From NCBI GenBank assembly GCA_036785325.1, contig JAXIVH010000025.1:1666072-1730071 (forward strand): a DNA stretch of 64,000 nucleotides, read 5' to 3'. The stretch's first letter is position 1. The number at the start of each line of letters is the position of its first letter. Of this stretch, positions 52,644 through 64,000 are shown one piece after another. The notes under the pieces are model-generated. The model searched no databases and was not told the origin of the DNA. It worked only from the letters and a program-made list of their open reading frames with translations. The translations under genes and the position numbers were made by a program. Origin of the DNA: Urophycis tenuis (Eukaryota; Chordata; Actinopteri; Gadiformes; Phycidae).

Positions 52644-55600
52644 CTAGAGGCCGGTCAGGTCTACGATGGCCTTAATGAAAATGGTGTCGTTGCGCAGGTA
52701 AGAGCTCTTGCCGGCCAGCTTCGCCAGCGGACAGAACAGCGGGCAGCCACTGGCGATGTTCATCTCGCTGATGGGCTGCTGGAACGAGGTGGACGTCACG
52801 TCCGGGCGGAACGCGTCGATGATGTGCTCCCGGTTGTTCTGGTCCAGGAGCATCAACGTGACCTGGTGGTGGTGGTGGTGATGGGATCACTTTGAGTGAG
52901 ACACTTCATGGCAGCCGAGCATTTGGTGTGTAATGGAGGGCGAGCCTGGGCAGCGTTTAACTAACGTCTTGGAGAAGGGGAAGGGGAAGCATTCACGTCG
53001 TGGGCTGGGTGGCAATGGCAGAGACCAGGAGAGGCCAGGTTAGCAGTACACTATTGGTGGGGGGGGGGAGTGGACATGTCTGCAAAGAACGCAAGGCAAA
53101 GAGGAGTCTACCCATTAAAGAGGCGAGGCGACTGACCCCTCCGCTACAGTGGTCACTGGTACAAACGGTGAGCTGACATGGCGTCTCTCCGACGGAGAGG
53201 GTGAGGGAGCTACCTCTGGGCGCCGGGGGAATTCATACAAAAGCCCTTTTAAAACGGGAACGAACATTCACAATATCATTCATTTGGGTTCCCTTTTTTC
53301 TCACAACACCTGACCGGACCAACTTTGGCGATCACAAAGTCGTGTCGCTTTCCCTTTCTATGCACAAGGGGAAAGTAACATACACACTAAGACGATGATG
53401 ATGATGATGGTGAAGACGACGGTGAGCACGCCTACCTTCTGGCTGAAGGGCCACTTCAGCAGAGCGTCGCACTTCCCCCTCATCACCACGAAGAAGAGCG
53501 AGAGGTGGGTGCCCCTGCCCGTCCCGTCTCCGTTCAGGTAGAGTCTCAGACACATCTTGTAGCCGTACTTGCTGGAGTAGAACGCTGCCAGGCGAAACAG
53601 AGGGGAAAGTCAAGACCAAGCCAGGCGTCAGAGGTGCGTGCGGCGTGCCTGTGTGCGTGCATGCATGGCACCGATGGCCGTGTCGTCCATTAGAGCGTGA
53701 CACCCAGCTGGCAGGGACCGTGGGAGGTGGAACATTTACTTCCCATAGGTCCCATCATCCATTAACCATTTAATTCAAGTATTCTGTTGATTCTGTCGGC
53801 TCACCAGCCTTCACCCTGATGAAGGCTGGTGAGCCCACATGCGTTGGTTTTGTTTAATGGTTTAGCCCCTAATAATAAATGATCATTTTTTTGCATCCTA
53901 CTGAGTGCCTGGACCTGGAATCTTTTTCCAGTCTGTTTTATGAACTTTTAACCCTTCCAAGAGCACCAGAGGATACAAGGGATACCCGTAGCGCTCCAGC
54001 TCCCCTTTTGTCTATTCTGTTGTTGTTTTCCGGACCACATTCACAGGACTCGAGGGGACCGACGTCACTCTCGCGATCCCCGCCGGCGTCTCACCTGGCG
54101 AGAACATGGCGGGCGTGCGCCCGGCCAGCGCGTCCTGCCGGCGCCGCAGGAACTCCGAGATCTTCCACACGAAGACGCCGTCGTAGGTGCAGAACTGCAG
54201 CTCGCGCAGCAGCTGGTCCGTCTCGGCCAGCTGCATGTCGCGCATGGTCAGCGTGCGCTCCAGCTGCCGCACCTTGTTGACCAGGTTCTCCATCTTGTCC
54301 TGGTCCAGCCGGTGCTGGTGGGCGTAGGCCTCCAGCGTGACGGAGCTGTGCTCCACCTCCCGGTTCAGCACGCACACGATGTTCTCCAGGGCGTTCACCT
54401 GGATCGGGTGGAGGGGGAATGAGGACAAACTGGTTTTACTGGGCTGCGGTCGCGTTTGCATGTTATTTATTGTTCAAACCCAAGGGTGCTAGCTTGTGGC
54501 ACCCTTGGGCGTGGGTTGTTGGCTGTTTTGAAGCACCGTCGCCGCCTGGCCCCCCCCGAGCTGGGCTGAGAGGGCCCTGGGGCTGGGCGTGGGCAGGGCC
54601 GCGACGCGTCGGCCGTTGGAAGGCACACAGGATGAACCGGGTATCGGCATGGTAACGTCAACACGCTCGGGGGGGGAGGGCGGGGCGTCTGCTCTGCCTG
54701 CCCCATCTCGTACACACCGCTTCACAACCTTCACAGGTTACGGGCAGATGTTAACCAGATGTTACAAGCCCCTCCCCCACACCCCACACCCCACACCCAC
54801 CCGACAACACAGAGTGTGTGTGTGTGTGTGTGTGTGGCGATACCTGGTTTGCCCTGGTTGCCTTGTTCGAACCCAAACCCAAACCCATAGCCAGCCAGTC
54901 ACCCACCCACCCAGCCACCCACCCACCCAGCCCCGGGGGACCCAGCCGTGGGCGGCTCGCACCCACCTTCCTGTCCAAGTCGACGGCGGCCGGAGCGGCC
55001 CGCGCGCCCCCGGGTGCTCCCTCCTCAGGAGCCCGGTACAGGCAGTCCTCCTGCCACTCGACGGAGCCGGGGCCCTCCGGCCGCACGCGGGCCATGGACA
55101 GCACCGTGGGCAGCAGCAGGCGCAGGTGGTCCATGGTGCTGGTCTGCTCGTGGTCGCTGTGCTTGCCGTTCTCTATCTGGGAGGGAGCGTGGTTGAATTA
55201 AAAGACACACAAAAAAAAAAAAGAAATAATCCCAAAAAATACAAATACAAAATTTTAACATTTTGAACAGTAATTACTGATTATCATTACTAATTACTGC
55301 TTCACGTGTTTTTGGGTGGTAGATATTAGCAAGCGTTTCCGGCTGTTATTTCTTTGTGTGGCGCCATCATAAAGGCGGGTCTAGAAGATGTAAATGTGTC
55401 GTTTGTAATTCGTGGAAAGGGTCCATTTTTGCATGAGCATGCAAATAGCGGCAGATAAGCGGCAGATGTTTCGCAATGCGATTGGGACATCGATAGTGGC
55501 GACACCGAAGTAACTGACAGTTGAGGCCGGCAATAACCTTATCAAGGGGAACAGTCTGTTGCACCTACCACGGCTTTACAGCCCACTTCGCTGAAAGGAC

Positions 55601-58600
55601 AAGCCGTTTTTGATTTTGCACAAGATCTGCTGTGGTCGTTGAACTGCAGAGAGGGGGGGGGGGGGTGAGAGAGAAAGAGTGCGAAAGAGAGAGAGAGAGA
55701 GAGAACGAAAGAAAGAAGTGTAAGCACCATCCATCAAAATAACTCAGCACAATGCTCAACATTAACCCTTCCCGCAAGAATGAGACAACAATTTGGTTAA
55801 CTTTGGGGGGGGGTTCAACCGGGACCCTATTTTCCCTTTGTTTTGTGCAGAAGGGACCAATATGGACCAAGGGTTTCGGAAACCGCCCCGGCATTACACC
55901 AGAACCCCACAAAACAGACTGCAATGTAATCCTTTGGGGCCAATGTGCTCCGGTCAATGGTGAAAGGGCTTTTTTTTGCCACTGAATGGCTCAGATTGTT
56001 ATTCGTGTCTTAACAACATTATGGAAATGATCCTCATAGAGAAATAACCCTCTTTCCTTAACCTTTCGCTTGATCTGACCTGTTTGGTGTTGTAACCAAC
56101 CAAGTCAAAGTCAAAGTCAGCTACCGCTAACCTACACTATCTGTAGTCCCAGAACAACAAACTAATCCAGAACTCCCAACTCTCACCCACGTTTCTACCG
56201 CTCTCACCCTGCAGAAACTCTCGCTTCTCCTTGAGCTAGCCTTGGTTAGACGCGATCAATCACGATCAAGTCGTATTTCTATGCAGGGATCCTCTCCATA
56301 ATGTTGTCAGATACACAAAAGAAGGCAATCCAGTCAGTGGAAAAACAAGCACGTTTAACAGGACGCACCCTGATGGGGCACCAGAACCACTGAGGGATTA
56401 CATGGCAGCCAGTTTTGCGGATCATTAAGCCGATTTCAAAAACAGGTGTCCAGTTATTCCCTTCAAACATTTGGGGGAAATAGTCTGGGTAGAAAAACAA
56501 TCTCAAAGGTCTTTATTTAAGACCTGTGTTGTTTGAGAGTCATTGTCCTGCAAGACCACCTGCCAGCGACCGGCGAGGGAAATGCACTGTGAGAAATGTC
56601 TATTTTAGACTTCCCTTGCACCTGCCACCGTGTGAGCCGATTTAGATCATCTGCAATCTTGCCCGTCACAGTCACAGGTGTGTGAACCAAAGACTTCTCA
56701 ACAGCAGAGGAACAGCAGAGGGGGGTTTCACTCTCTTTACAGCTCTCAAATCTCTTTACTACTCATCAAACCAGAACACGTCACGCACAATTTTAAGCTA
56801 ACCTTACTTTAGGCAAATTTTAAGCTAATATTACTAAAAATGGGTTGACTTGGCATGCAAATTTGGGGCATTTATCATCACTTGTCTAATCAGGTTTATC
56901 AATTTACTTTGATAAAATGTATGTTAAGTATGTATGCACTGAGAGTACCGACGCATCGGATAAAAGCTTGTCTTATACATGATCTATTCTATATATAATA
57001 CAATGTGTTAGCCTTCTGTCACCAACGCAAACACCATCGTTCAACCAGTGACAAACTGGTTCACATGCACGTGCATACAGAGCGCTGTGATGCAACAATG
57101 ACCCACAAACCTTTTCTCTTGGGATTTTCTTCTTACCGCAATCCTTGCACTGCAGAGGAAACTTCACACAGGTCTCGTCATGTGCCTACAACGGAACGGA
57201 TGAGTCATGTGTGAGCGCAATGAAGTCGCGTGCATAGATCGTCGGGCACGTGCGTGCGTCCCGTCCGATGCGTACGGGTGACGTGGCGGCCTGCCGTACC
57301 TTGATCTCGTTGTAGGTGAAGCTCACTTTGCAGTATTTGCAGTTTAACGTTCTGGCTTCGCATTCCCGGTCGGCGTGCCTCTCCTTCTCCGTGCGCAGGA
57401 TGAAGTTCTTGCAGGCCTCGCACTGCACCTGTTCGTATTCACAGCAACCCTCGTGTTGGGTCTGAAACGGGTAAGAGAGACAGTGGTCGTGGAATCATTT
57501 ATTTTGTTATTTTTCTTTTTACATGTTTTTTTTTGTGCCATGAGTAAGATTAGAACATTGGTAGAGCAGAGAGAGCAGAAAAAGCCAAATTATAATAACA
57601 GATTAATTATCCAAACCAATCAGGTGCCCTGATTAGTCACAAGTGAACCCGGGAGCTGTCTACACTCTGAACTGGTTCCCACGAAGGCCAGAGCAATCAA
57701 CCCGAAACTCGATTCTGACGCATACGGTGTGTTCCCTTCATTAGAATTAGGTAAACGAATGACGACGCCTTGAGCATATATGCAGCCGAGTAGCAGTGGA
57801 AGAGCTTGGTTGAGGTGTGACCTTAAGTCTCTAAGCAGGCACCTGTAGGTGTAAAGTCTGACACACACACTCACACCCACAGTGTGCATTGTAATAACAC
57901 AAGCATGCTCCTTTGCATACCCAGTCCGCTTTTTGTTTCAATACAACATTGGGGTTTTTGCAGACGACAGCAAATGATAAGAATCGGTACGGTAAGAATC
58001 ACTTTAGAATAACTGCAACTTTGACGTGTGAATACAGCAGTGCCGCTACTGGCCAGTGATATTATGTTAGGGGGCGGCAGTAGCTCAGTGGATAGAGCGG
58101 ATGGACAGAGCGGGTCGTCCACTAATCGTAGAGTCGGCGGCACGATACCCTCCTCCTGCTCCCCTCCCCTTCTCCAACTGTCCGCATGCCAAAGTGTCCT
58201 TGAGCAAGACACTGAACCTAGCAGCCCACTGCTCTTATATACCATAGGATGGGTCAAATGCAGAGAACAAATTTCATTCCCATATCTAAAAAATATTGAG
58301 AAGGACCAATAAAGACCGAAAGGTCCTCTCCTTCTTTTTCCCTCTTCTTAAATAGTGGTGCTGTTATGAATAATGATCATCATTCAATAGGATGATCATT
58401 CATGATTCATCAGTAATAGCTCACACAAGACAGGATGTTACTATCATAAATCTACAGTCATTCCTCAAGTGGCACCATTCACCCATTACCTAGCCCATTA
58501 CCTATCAGTAATAGTTCATACATAGTAAGCTATTCATAATCAGTTATACAGAATTGGTAAGGTAACTCGTGGTAAGATAGCGGGTTTAAAAGATACGCTG

Positions 58601-60676
58601 TGAAGCACAAGTTAACGAATGCATTCCATAATTAGCTTTGGTCATTAAAAAGCATGAGAAGTATTTTGCATGAGCTCATCTAAAGTGAGGACAGTCTTTG
58701 CCTTACTAAGCACTTAGAGATGACATTTGAGTGGAATGACAAGAGTGGAAATACACAAAGTAATAAGCAGCAACAAGTAGTAAGGCATGTCATAGTCCTC
58801 ACACAAGACTTAACGAATGCCTTCTTACTTGCCTGAACTAATCATGAATTGCAGCACTGTCAGGTGTTTAAAAAGCATGCCTATTAAGTGGTTTGCAAAT
58901 CATCAACACGTGCTTTATAAATGATCTCATGTACCGTGATCTCGTTGTCTCATTCATAGTTTAGAACTGATAACGAAGTGCTACCCAATGATCCAGGACT
59001 CAGTGTCCCCATATCTTCCAGTGAAGCTGATGTGTACCGAGTCCAGCGGTTAAAGCTAAACCCTAGACTCAGTCTAGATTACGCATCGGTAGTGCAGTGG
59101 TAGGACTGCTCTCTCCTGCGGGAGCCCCGGGTTTGATTCCCCACCAACGAAAACAAAGTGTTCCCTCCCGGGGAGAAGAAGCTCATCTCACCCTCTTAAC
59201 TGAACGGGTTACATTTCCAGTGTGATGGGCGTTTCAACGCAGCGTTTCATGAGATTCCATGTATGTCTACATTACATTTACATTACATTTAGCAGATGCT
59301 TTTATCCAAAGCGACTTACAAAGAGTACATTTGTCAGAAGAAGATGAAACATTTCATTGCTGCTAATACAGTAAGAAAGTCACCAGAACAGAAGTTTCAA
59401 GCATTTCAATTTGCAAGGTTAATCATTGCTAGTATACAACCCTAGCAATGGTTAAATGCTTGCATTTCCTATTGCTTTATGATCACCCCCGAGGCCTTGG
59501 AAAGAACAATGTGACACCACATAGGGAAACCAGCGGCGATTCCGTGAATCACTTTTGTGTCGGGCATTGTGCGTGCGTGACTCTGCCCCATTGTGCATTG
59601 TGCTCAACTCTTGGTATTGGTAAGAAAACCCCCGCCCGCATGTACATAGCATGGAAACCGTGGCTGTTCCCTTAACACACAATGAGAAGAGCAGACCATC
59701 ACCGCCTGCTATCATTGTTGGGTAATTGACAACATTCCCCAGCGATGTAGTAACATCAGTCAATAACCCAAAGAACAATTTAACTAGTAATTGGCACCGG
59801 ATCACGGTCATATCTAGCAAATGCGAAGTATGTTGCATGTTATTCATGCTGACCTCCACACCCCCCCCCCCCCCCCAACCACCACCACACACTCCACCAC
59901 ACACACACCCACCCACGGTACTTTTCCGCTGTGTGTTGTTGACATATGAGATATGAGGCCTGGGTATAGTTGGGACTTTCCAGCCTGTGTTACGTTTCAC
60001 TTCCTTTTCTCAATGGCTGCGCCCGAAACAACACCCGAGCAGAGCTTGCACACAGCTTGCACCGGCATCCACTGTGAATGTCCCTCCAACTGTTGTCCAT
60101 TTAAAACAAACGCAACCTCCGTTACAAGAAAAAACGTCAACAGACAGCGTCAATAGCGTCATGTTTGTTTTGTGATTTTTTTTTGTTTTGTTTTACGTTT
60201 TTGTTTTACGTTTTACGTCTCTCCACCTCACCTCATACTCTTTGACTGAGCCCGTCCAGCTGCACCCCGGCTGGAGACACCTGGCTGGCAGGCTGGCAAT
60301 CTCCCTGCCGGCTGCATTGTCTGGGAAAGCCTGTTGGACCAGGAGGAAGAGCACCGCATCACAAAAGGGTGCCCAAGCACACACAAAGAGCCCAAATCTG
60401 AAGTAATTACTGCCCACGTGTGGTCGCTTTGGTGTTTTGAAAGGAAACTAAAAGGGAGTACTTTAAGTACTTTTAATCTAGCGCCACAACAAGCAAGGAG
60501 GGGATTCCCCCTCGATTGTTTCGATTCAATTTCCTGCAGACAGACAAAATAAAGGTCCCGCGGCGCCATCCACTTCCTGTTTTCATTTTCTTCAAAATAA
60601 AATGAGTTAATGCACCAAGGAATTAATGGTGTGAATACCAAGGCCAGGTTGTATTTAGGTCTGTATGACAGAACAG

Positions 60677-60720
<44 letters not shown>

Positions 60721-63277
60721 ATGCGTGTGGGATCACGACACGGGTCCAGACGTCACGGCTCACCTGGTCACTGTTCAGAATTGACATAGGCTCTTCGTAT
60801 ATCTCCTCCAGGCGGCAAGCTTCACAGGGCTTTGGGCCAGCGCTAACAAATGAGACAGGTTCATCACTTTACAGCACAATGACACGCCACTGATGGATTA
60901 CACAGTCTGGTAACGGCCCCGATAAGGCCCAGATAAGCACAAGGTAGATATGGATGCAGATGTTAACTCATAATACTGTACTGTTAGTGGGCATCGTGGG
61001 GGGGAAAGGGTTCCAGTGTTACGAGTGTTTGAGCAGCTTTCGTGTTGGTTTTAGTTTTGTGTGTGTGTGTGTGGCTGTGGCGGATTGAGGTCAAGTAATC
61101 AAAGGGTTTATCTTTAACTTTATACAGACTCCTCAGATCTTCATTCCAGACCCTGCCTCTTTCCCTTTCGGACCACGTGGCAGAATGAGAAGTACGATAA
61201 GCCGTATGACAGATACTGAATGTCAAGTTGACATTCAGTATCTGTTTCACCAAAACCAACAGCCACCAGCACCAGAGAACAGTTTGGTAAATCAGTGCTC
61301 TGTCTTGGTTTTAAGGAATGAGCAATTACTTTGCAATTACTATGCTAAGTATTGATGATCATTGAGACTGTTACAACAATTCCACAAATGCTATTGATCA
61401 GATGATTTGATCAACATTTCCGGGTGAAAAATAGATGAGGACTTGGCTAGAACTAGAACATTTCCCCTTTCCCCACATTAGCTGTTTTGCATGGATCGTT
61501 TCCATCTTGTCAATAAGCTGGGGGGATTTTCAGAGTTTTTCAAGTTCCTCTGAGAACAAGAAAATCATCTATTCTAATAAGAATGTTTTTGAAAGTTAAG
61601 CTCGTTAAAATTCACCCCTTTGGGAGTTACAGGAATTACATTTTTTTTTTAAAGCACACAGATACTGTGTGCAAACTGAATTGTCCCTCAAGTCGTTGAC
61701 CTTCACGTTTTGTGGTCCCTTGTAACCATATAGCTGTACGCCAGCTGTATATCAACTCTACACCACCTGTAAAAGGCACACCAGGTTCTCACAATCTAAC
61801 CCTATTTTTCAAATAAACCTCAAATTGGGGCTGCACCCAACATATTGACTTGACATTGACATTGTGACACAATGTAACAATGTCTGCTTTTATAGGCTGC
61901 AATACAGTAAAGTGATGTCATTTGAACTCATCTGAATTCACCACACCACACTTACTTTGACGGTTCATCAAAAATGTCATGTCATGTCATGTCATGCATA
62001 TACAATACATATTTTGTGAACGCAAAAATAGTCGTCCCTACAATATTGTTGCAATAGAAACATTAAGATATTGTTTCTCTATATTTTCACATGAAATTCA
62101 TTTTGAGTTCCTAATAAAGTGATAGTAAGTGATAGTAGTGACAGTAGAGTGCAATACCATGACATTTTCACTTGTTGTGTATTAAATTCACACAGGAGCA
62201 TGCAAAAATAGGCTTTACCATGTGCTTATTTCATACAGACATTTTTTTTTATTGAGTTACCAGAAAACATGCTATATCATGATAAATATCGTGATATACA
62301 GATCGCTATCGGGATATTGAGCGACCTATCTCGTCATGACAGAGCATTTTGACCACATCTCCCAGCCCCACTTCCAAGTGACGCAGGGCTTACTATGACT
62401 GTGGCAAACGACATCCTACAGCCTCACTCCGCACATCTGTGAGTCAAAGAAGCCAAGCAAAGTGGAACCACAGGGTTCCGAAGCGGGTCCCTGCGTGTGA
62501 CTTGCAACACAAACATATCAACCAACACACCAATGTATTAGTAGTGAATTCACAATACATTCGTGTATTAACAAACAATTAATATGTCAGTGATCTTTTG
62601 GTTTTTTTTGGGTTAATGTGAGGAGAAAAAAAAAAAGAGGAGAGACGCGCTGTGGCCACGGTAACGGGCGTCGCTGCCCTCCGCTCATTAACTGAGCGAG
62701 CCGCGCCTCTTGTGGTCACGTGGCGGGGGGGGGGGGGGGGGGGGGGGGGGGCGAGGGTGTGGGGGGGCGGGGTTGGAGAGACAGCCCTATTCATTAAACA
62801 GCCACGAGGTTGAGCGAACGAAACAAAGTGAGTAACGAAAAGCCCCCATATCCCCCCCGCCGTGCCGGATGTGCTGCCGATGAGTCAAGCAGAGTCAAAT
62901 CTGTCCTCCCCCCCCCCAGGGGGCGGGGGGGTGGTCAGAGTCTGTCTGAGCATGCCCACTTAATAGCCACAGGGGGGGGGTTAGGGAGGTTGAAACGGAA
63001 AAAAACACAAAAAAACCAGGTGGTGGCTTTAGCACACACACAGGGGGAGGGGGGGGGGGGGGCGAGGACGGCCCCGGGGGGTCTACCTGGTGAGCAGCCG
63101 AAAGCAGTGGACACAGAAGCGGTGTCCGCACTTTGCCTGGACGGGCTTCCGCAGCACCTGGTGACACTGCTGGCACTTGTATTTATCCTCCATGGGCACC
63201 GACAGCACGCTGAGCGGGATGCCGGGCAGGGAGGTGCATGGTGAGGGGCTGCCGCAGTCTACCGAGATGTGGGCCAT
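52644..63277 (-). CDS. traf2: TRAF2, TNF receptor-associated factor 2, complete
   Basis: Minus-strand exons: 63277-63087, 60842-60764, 60330-60232, 57461-57300, 57185-57111, 55643-55569, 55176-54967, 54398-54095, 53584-53436 and 52862-52644. All junctions are GT-AG with consistent phase, giving 520 residues (human 501). The RING zinc ligands are C35, C38, C50, H52, C55, C58, C70 and C73. TRAF zinc fingers follow; two are encoded by exact 75-bp exons. A coiled coil ([19 protein letters not shown] onward) leads to the MATH/TRAF-C domain, with [32 protein letters not shown] and the end [12 protein letters not shown]2 trimers bind TNFR2, CD40 and TRADD and recruit cIAP1/2, feeding NF-kB and JNK signalling. 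ATG 63277 is the only Met whose frame reaches the RING with a TRAF2-sized leader. The leader and the exon 7 linker (Pro/Gly/Ala-rich, about 54970-55060) are divergent. Confidence 0.95.
53798..53835. repeat. Perfect inverted repeat, 16-bp arms
   Basis: GGCTCACCAGCCTTCA, spacer CCCTGA, then TGAAGGCTGGTGAGCC. It lies in traf2 intron 8. Confidence 0.95.
58070..58330 (+). mobile_element. tRNA-derived SINE (V-SINE-like) in traf2 intron 3
   Basis: GGCGGCAGTAGCTCAGTGG carries a perfect A box; the B box is decayed. The body has AAGTGTCCTTGAGCAAGACA and ACCATAGGATGGGTCAAATG and ends in AATAAAGACC. It matches the copy at 41250 over most of its length. Confidence 0.8.
59262..59450 (-). mobile_element. 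Retroposon 3' end with (AAATGT) tail, minus orientation
   Basis: One of the two longest copies of the 15225 family, with GTAAGTCGCTTTGGATAAAA and an upstream body of about 130 bp shared with 63650. It lies in traf2 intron 3. Confidence 0.78.
60679..60722. repeat. (GT)n with GTGC end
   Basis: A short GT microsatellite in traf2 intron 2, about 40 bp from the end of exon 2. Confidence 0.9.
61209..61245. repeat. Perfect inverted repeat, 18-bp arms, 1-bp loop
   Basis: ACAGATACTGAATGTCAA, G, TTGACATTCAGTATCTGT. It lies in traf2 intron 1. Confidence 0.96.
62724..62751. repeat. Poly-G run of about 27
   Basis: A long G tract in traf2 intron 1 near exon 1, within a GC-rich stretch. Confidence 0.9.
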
Positions 63278-63318
63278 CGTTCTCCATCAAACGCACCGGC
63301 CGAGCCCTGTGGGACATC

Positions 63319-63391
63319 ACGCACACACACGCGCACGCACGCGCACGCACACACACACACACACACACACGGGCACGCACACGCACACACA
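63319..63391. repeat. (CA)n/(GCAC)n microsatellite just upstream of traf2 exon 1
   Basis: CA repeats with GCAC interruptions, about 45 bp 5' of the traf2 start codon on the coding strand. Confidence 0.92.
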
Positions 63392-63649
63392 GCAAAAGGA
63401 CACAAGTTAAAACTCAACTCTATGTATTTTTGATAATGGTTTATAATAACAAAACGGTAACGTTGGCACTTGAGGAGCATGTCAACAACTGGGACAGCGG
63501 TGCCAAGCGGCAAAACATTAGACTAGACGCCACCACCGACCCCACGGCACAACCGTCGTGCTGCACAACCAGCTGTCGCTATGGGGATGCAAGTACCAAG
63601 GTCCAACTCAGCAGAGCTCAATCCCATGCATGCATCCCTCTTTACAGCC

Positions 63650-63830
63650 GTACATTACACTTACATTTAGGGCATTTAGCAGACGCTCTTATCCAAAGTG
63701 ACTTACAAAGAGTACATTTTTCATAAGAAGGTGAAACATTTCATTGCTGCTAATACACTAAGAGAGTCACCAGAACAAGTTTCAAGCATTTCAATTGCTA
63801 GGCTAACCATTGCTGCTATACAACATCTCT
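63650..63830 (-). mobile_element. Retroposon 3' end with (AAATGT) tail, minus orientation
   Basis: Minus strand: GTAAGTCACTTTGGATAAGA then GCGTCTGCTAAATGCCC and ATGTAAGTGTAATG. It shares its body with the 59262 copy. Confidence 0.78.
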
Positions 63831-64000
63831 GACTATGGAAGCAAGCTGCAGCCCCCAGCATCCTGTTGGCTCCTGTGTCTGTTCATTCTGTTAACAACAG
63901 CCTCCCATCAGCCCTAAGAGCCTCCTAACAGCCATGCCTCCCGTCCAGTGCCACTCAGACTGCAAACGTTGCTGTCTCCACAACCGCATTGCATTGCTCG

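Larger units (their letters stand above)
63278..64000. other. traf2 5' flank
   Basis: This is the upstream region of traf2 or its 5' UTR. It has an ACGC/CA repeat (63319-63391) and a retroposon tail (63650-63830). A promoter could not be placed, and no coding exon was seen. Confidence 0.5.

Noticed and set aside
54589..55266. 225-codon plus-strand ORF
   Set aside because: It is a shadow of traf2 exon 7 and its flanking GT-repeat intron sequence.
59083..59155. tRNA-Gly-like sequence (GCATCGGTAGTGCAGTGGTA ... GGGTTTGATTCC)
   Set aside because: The acceptor stem does not pair and the T arm is altered. It is a tRNA-related SINE head or pseudogene, not a functional tRNA.

Overview
The window is vertebrate nuclear DNA, almost certainly from a ray-finned (teleost) fish. 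It carries intron-rich genes with GT-AG splice sites, very dense CA/GT, CT and poly-G/poly-C microsatellites, tRNA-derived SINEs of teleost type, hAT and Harbinger-like DNA elements, and vertebrate proteins recognisable exon by exon. There is no prokaryotic feature and no CRISPR array. The species cannot be named from this sequence.

Layout. (1) 583-729: last coding exon of uhrf2 (+). (2) 5945-9034: ornithine decarboxylase antizyme (oaz1-type) on the minus strand, five coding exons, with the programmed +1 frameshift site at 7736-7738. (3) 11066-18376: first six coding exons of ermp1 (+), an ER M28-family metallopeptidase; exons 2, 4 and 5 carry apparent frameshifts. (4) 19055-19254: a 200-N assembly gap. 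(5) 25122-31075: first two coding exons of ric1 (-). ermp1 and ric1 converge on the gap, and the rest of both genes is missing from the assembly here. (6) 31076-35606: intergenic, with one unexplained candidate exon. (7) 35615-46697: complete fbxw5 (+), nine coding exons, with hAT elements in introns 4 and 8. (8) 46698-52643: intergenic, with a LINE relic and a DNA element carrying a small ORF. (9) 52644-63277: complete traf2 (-), ten coding exons. (10) 63278-64000: traf2 upstream region with a retroposon tail.

The genes do not form one pathway. uhrf2 is a chromatin E3 ligase, antizyme controls polyamines, ermp1 and ric1 act in the ER/Golgi, fbxw5 is an SCF/CRL substrate receptor and traf2 is a TNF-receptor adaptor and E3 ligase. 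uhrf2, ermp1 and ric1 are neighbours on human 9p24, and fbxw5 and traf2 are near neighbours on human 9q34.3, so the block joins two parts of the human chromosome 9 gene set.

The most notable non-gene structure is a three-layer nest of DNA transposons in fbxw5 intron 8, whose target-site duplications give the insertion order. Other notable structures are a perfect 57-bp-arm hairpin in fbxw5 intron 4, further short hairpins across the window, and a run of G-deletion frameshifts in ermp1 that look like consensus errors. I did not find a convincing undescribed biological system.
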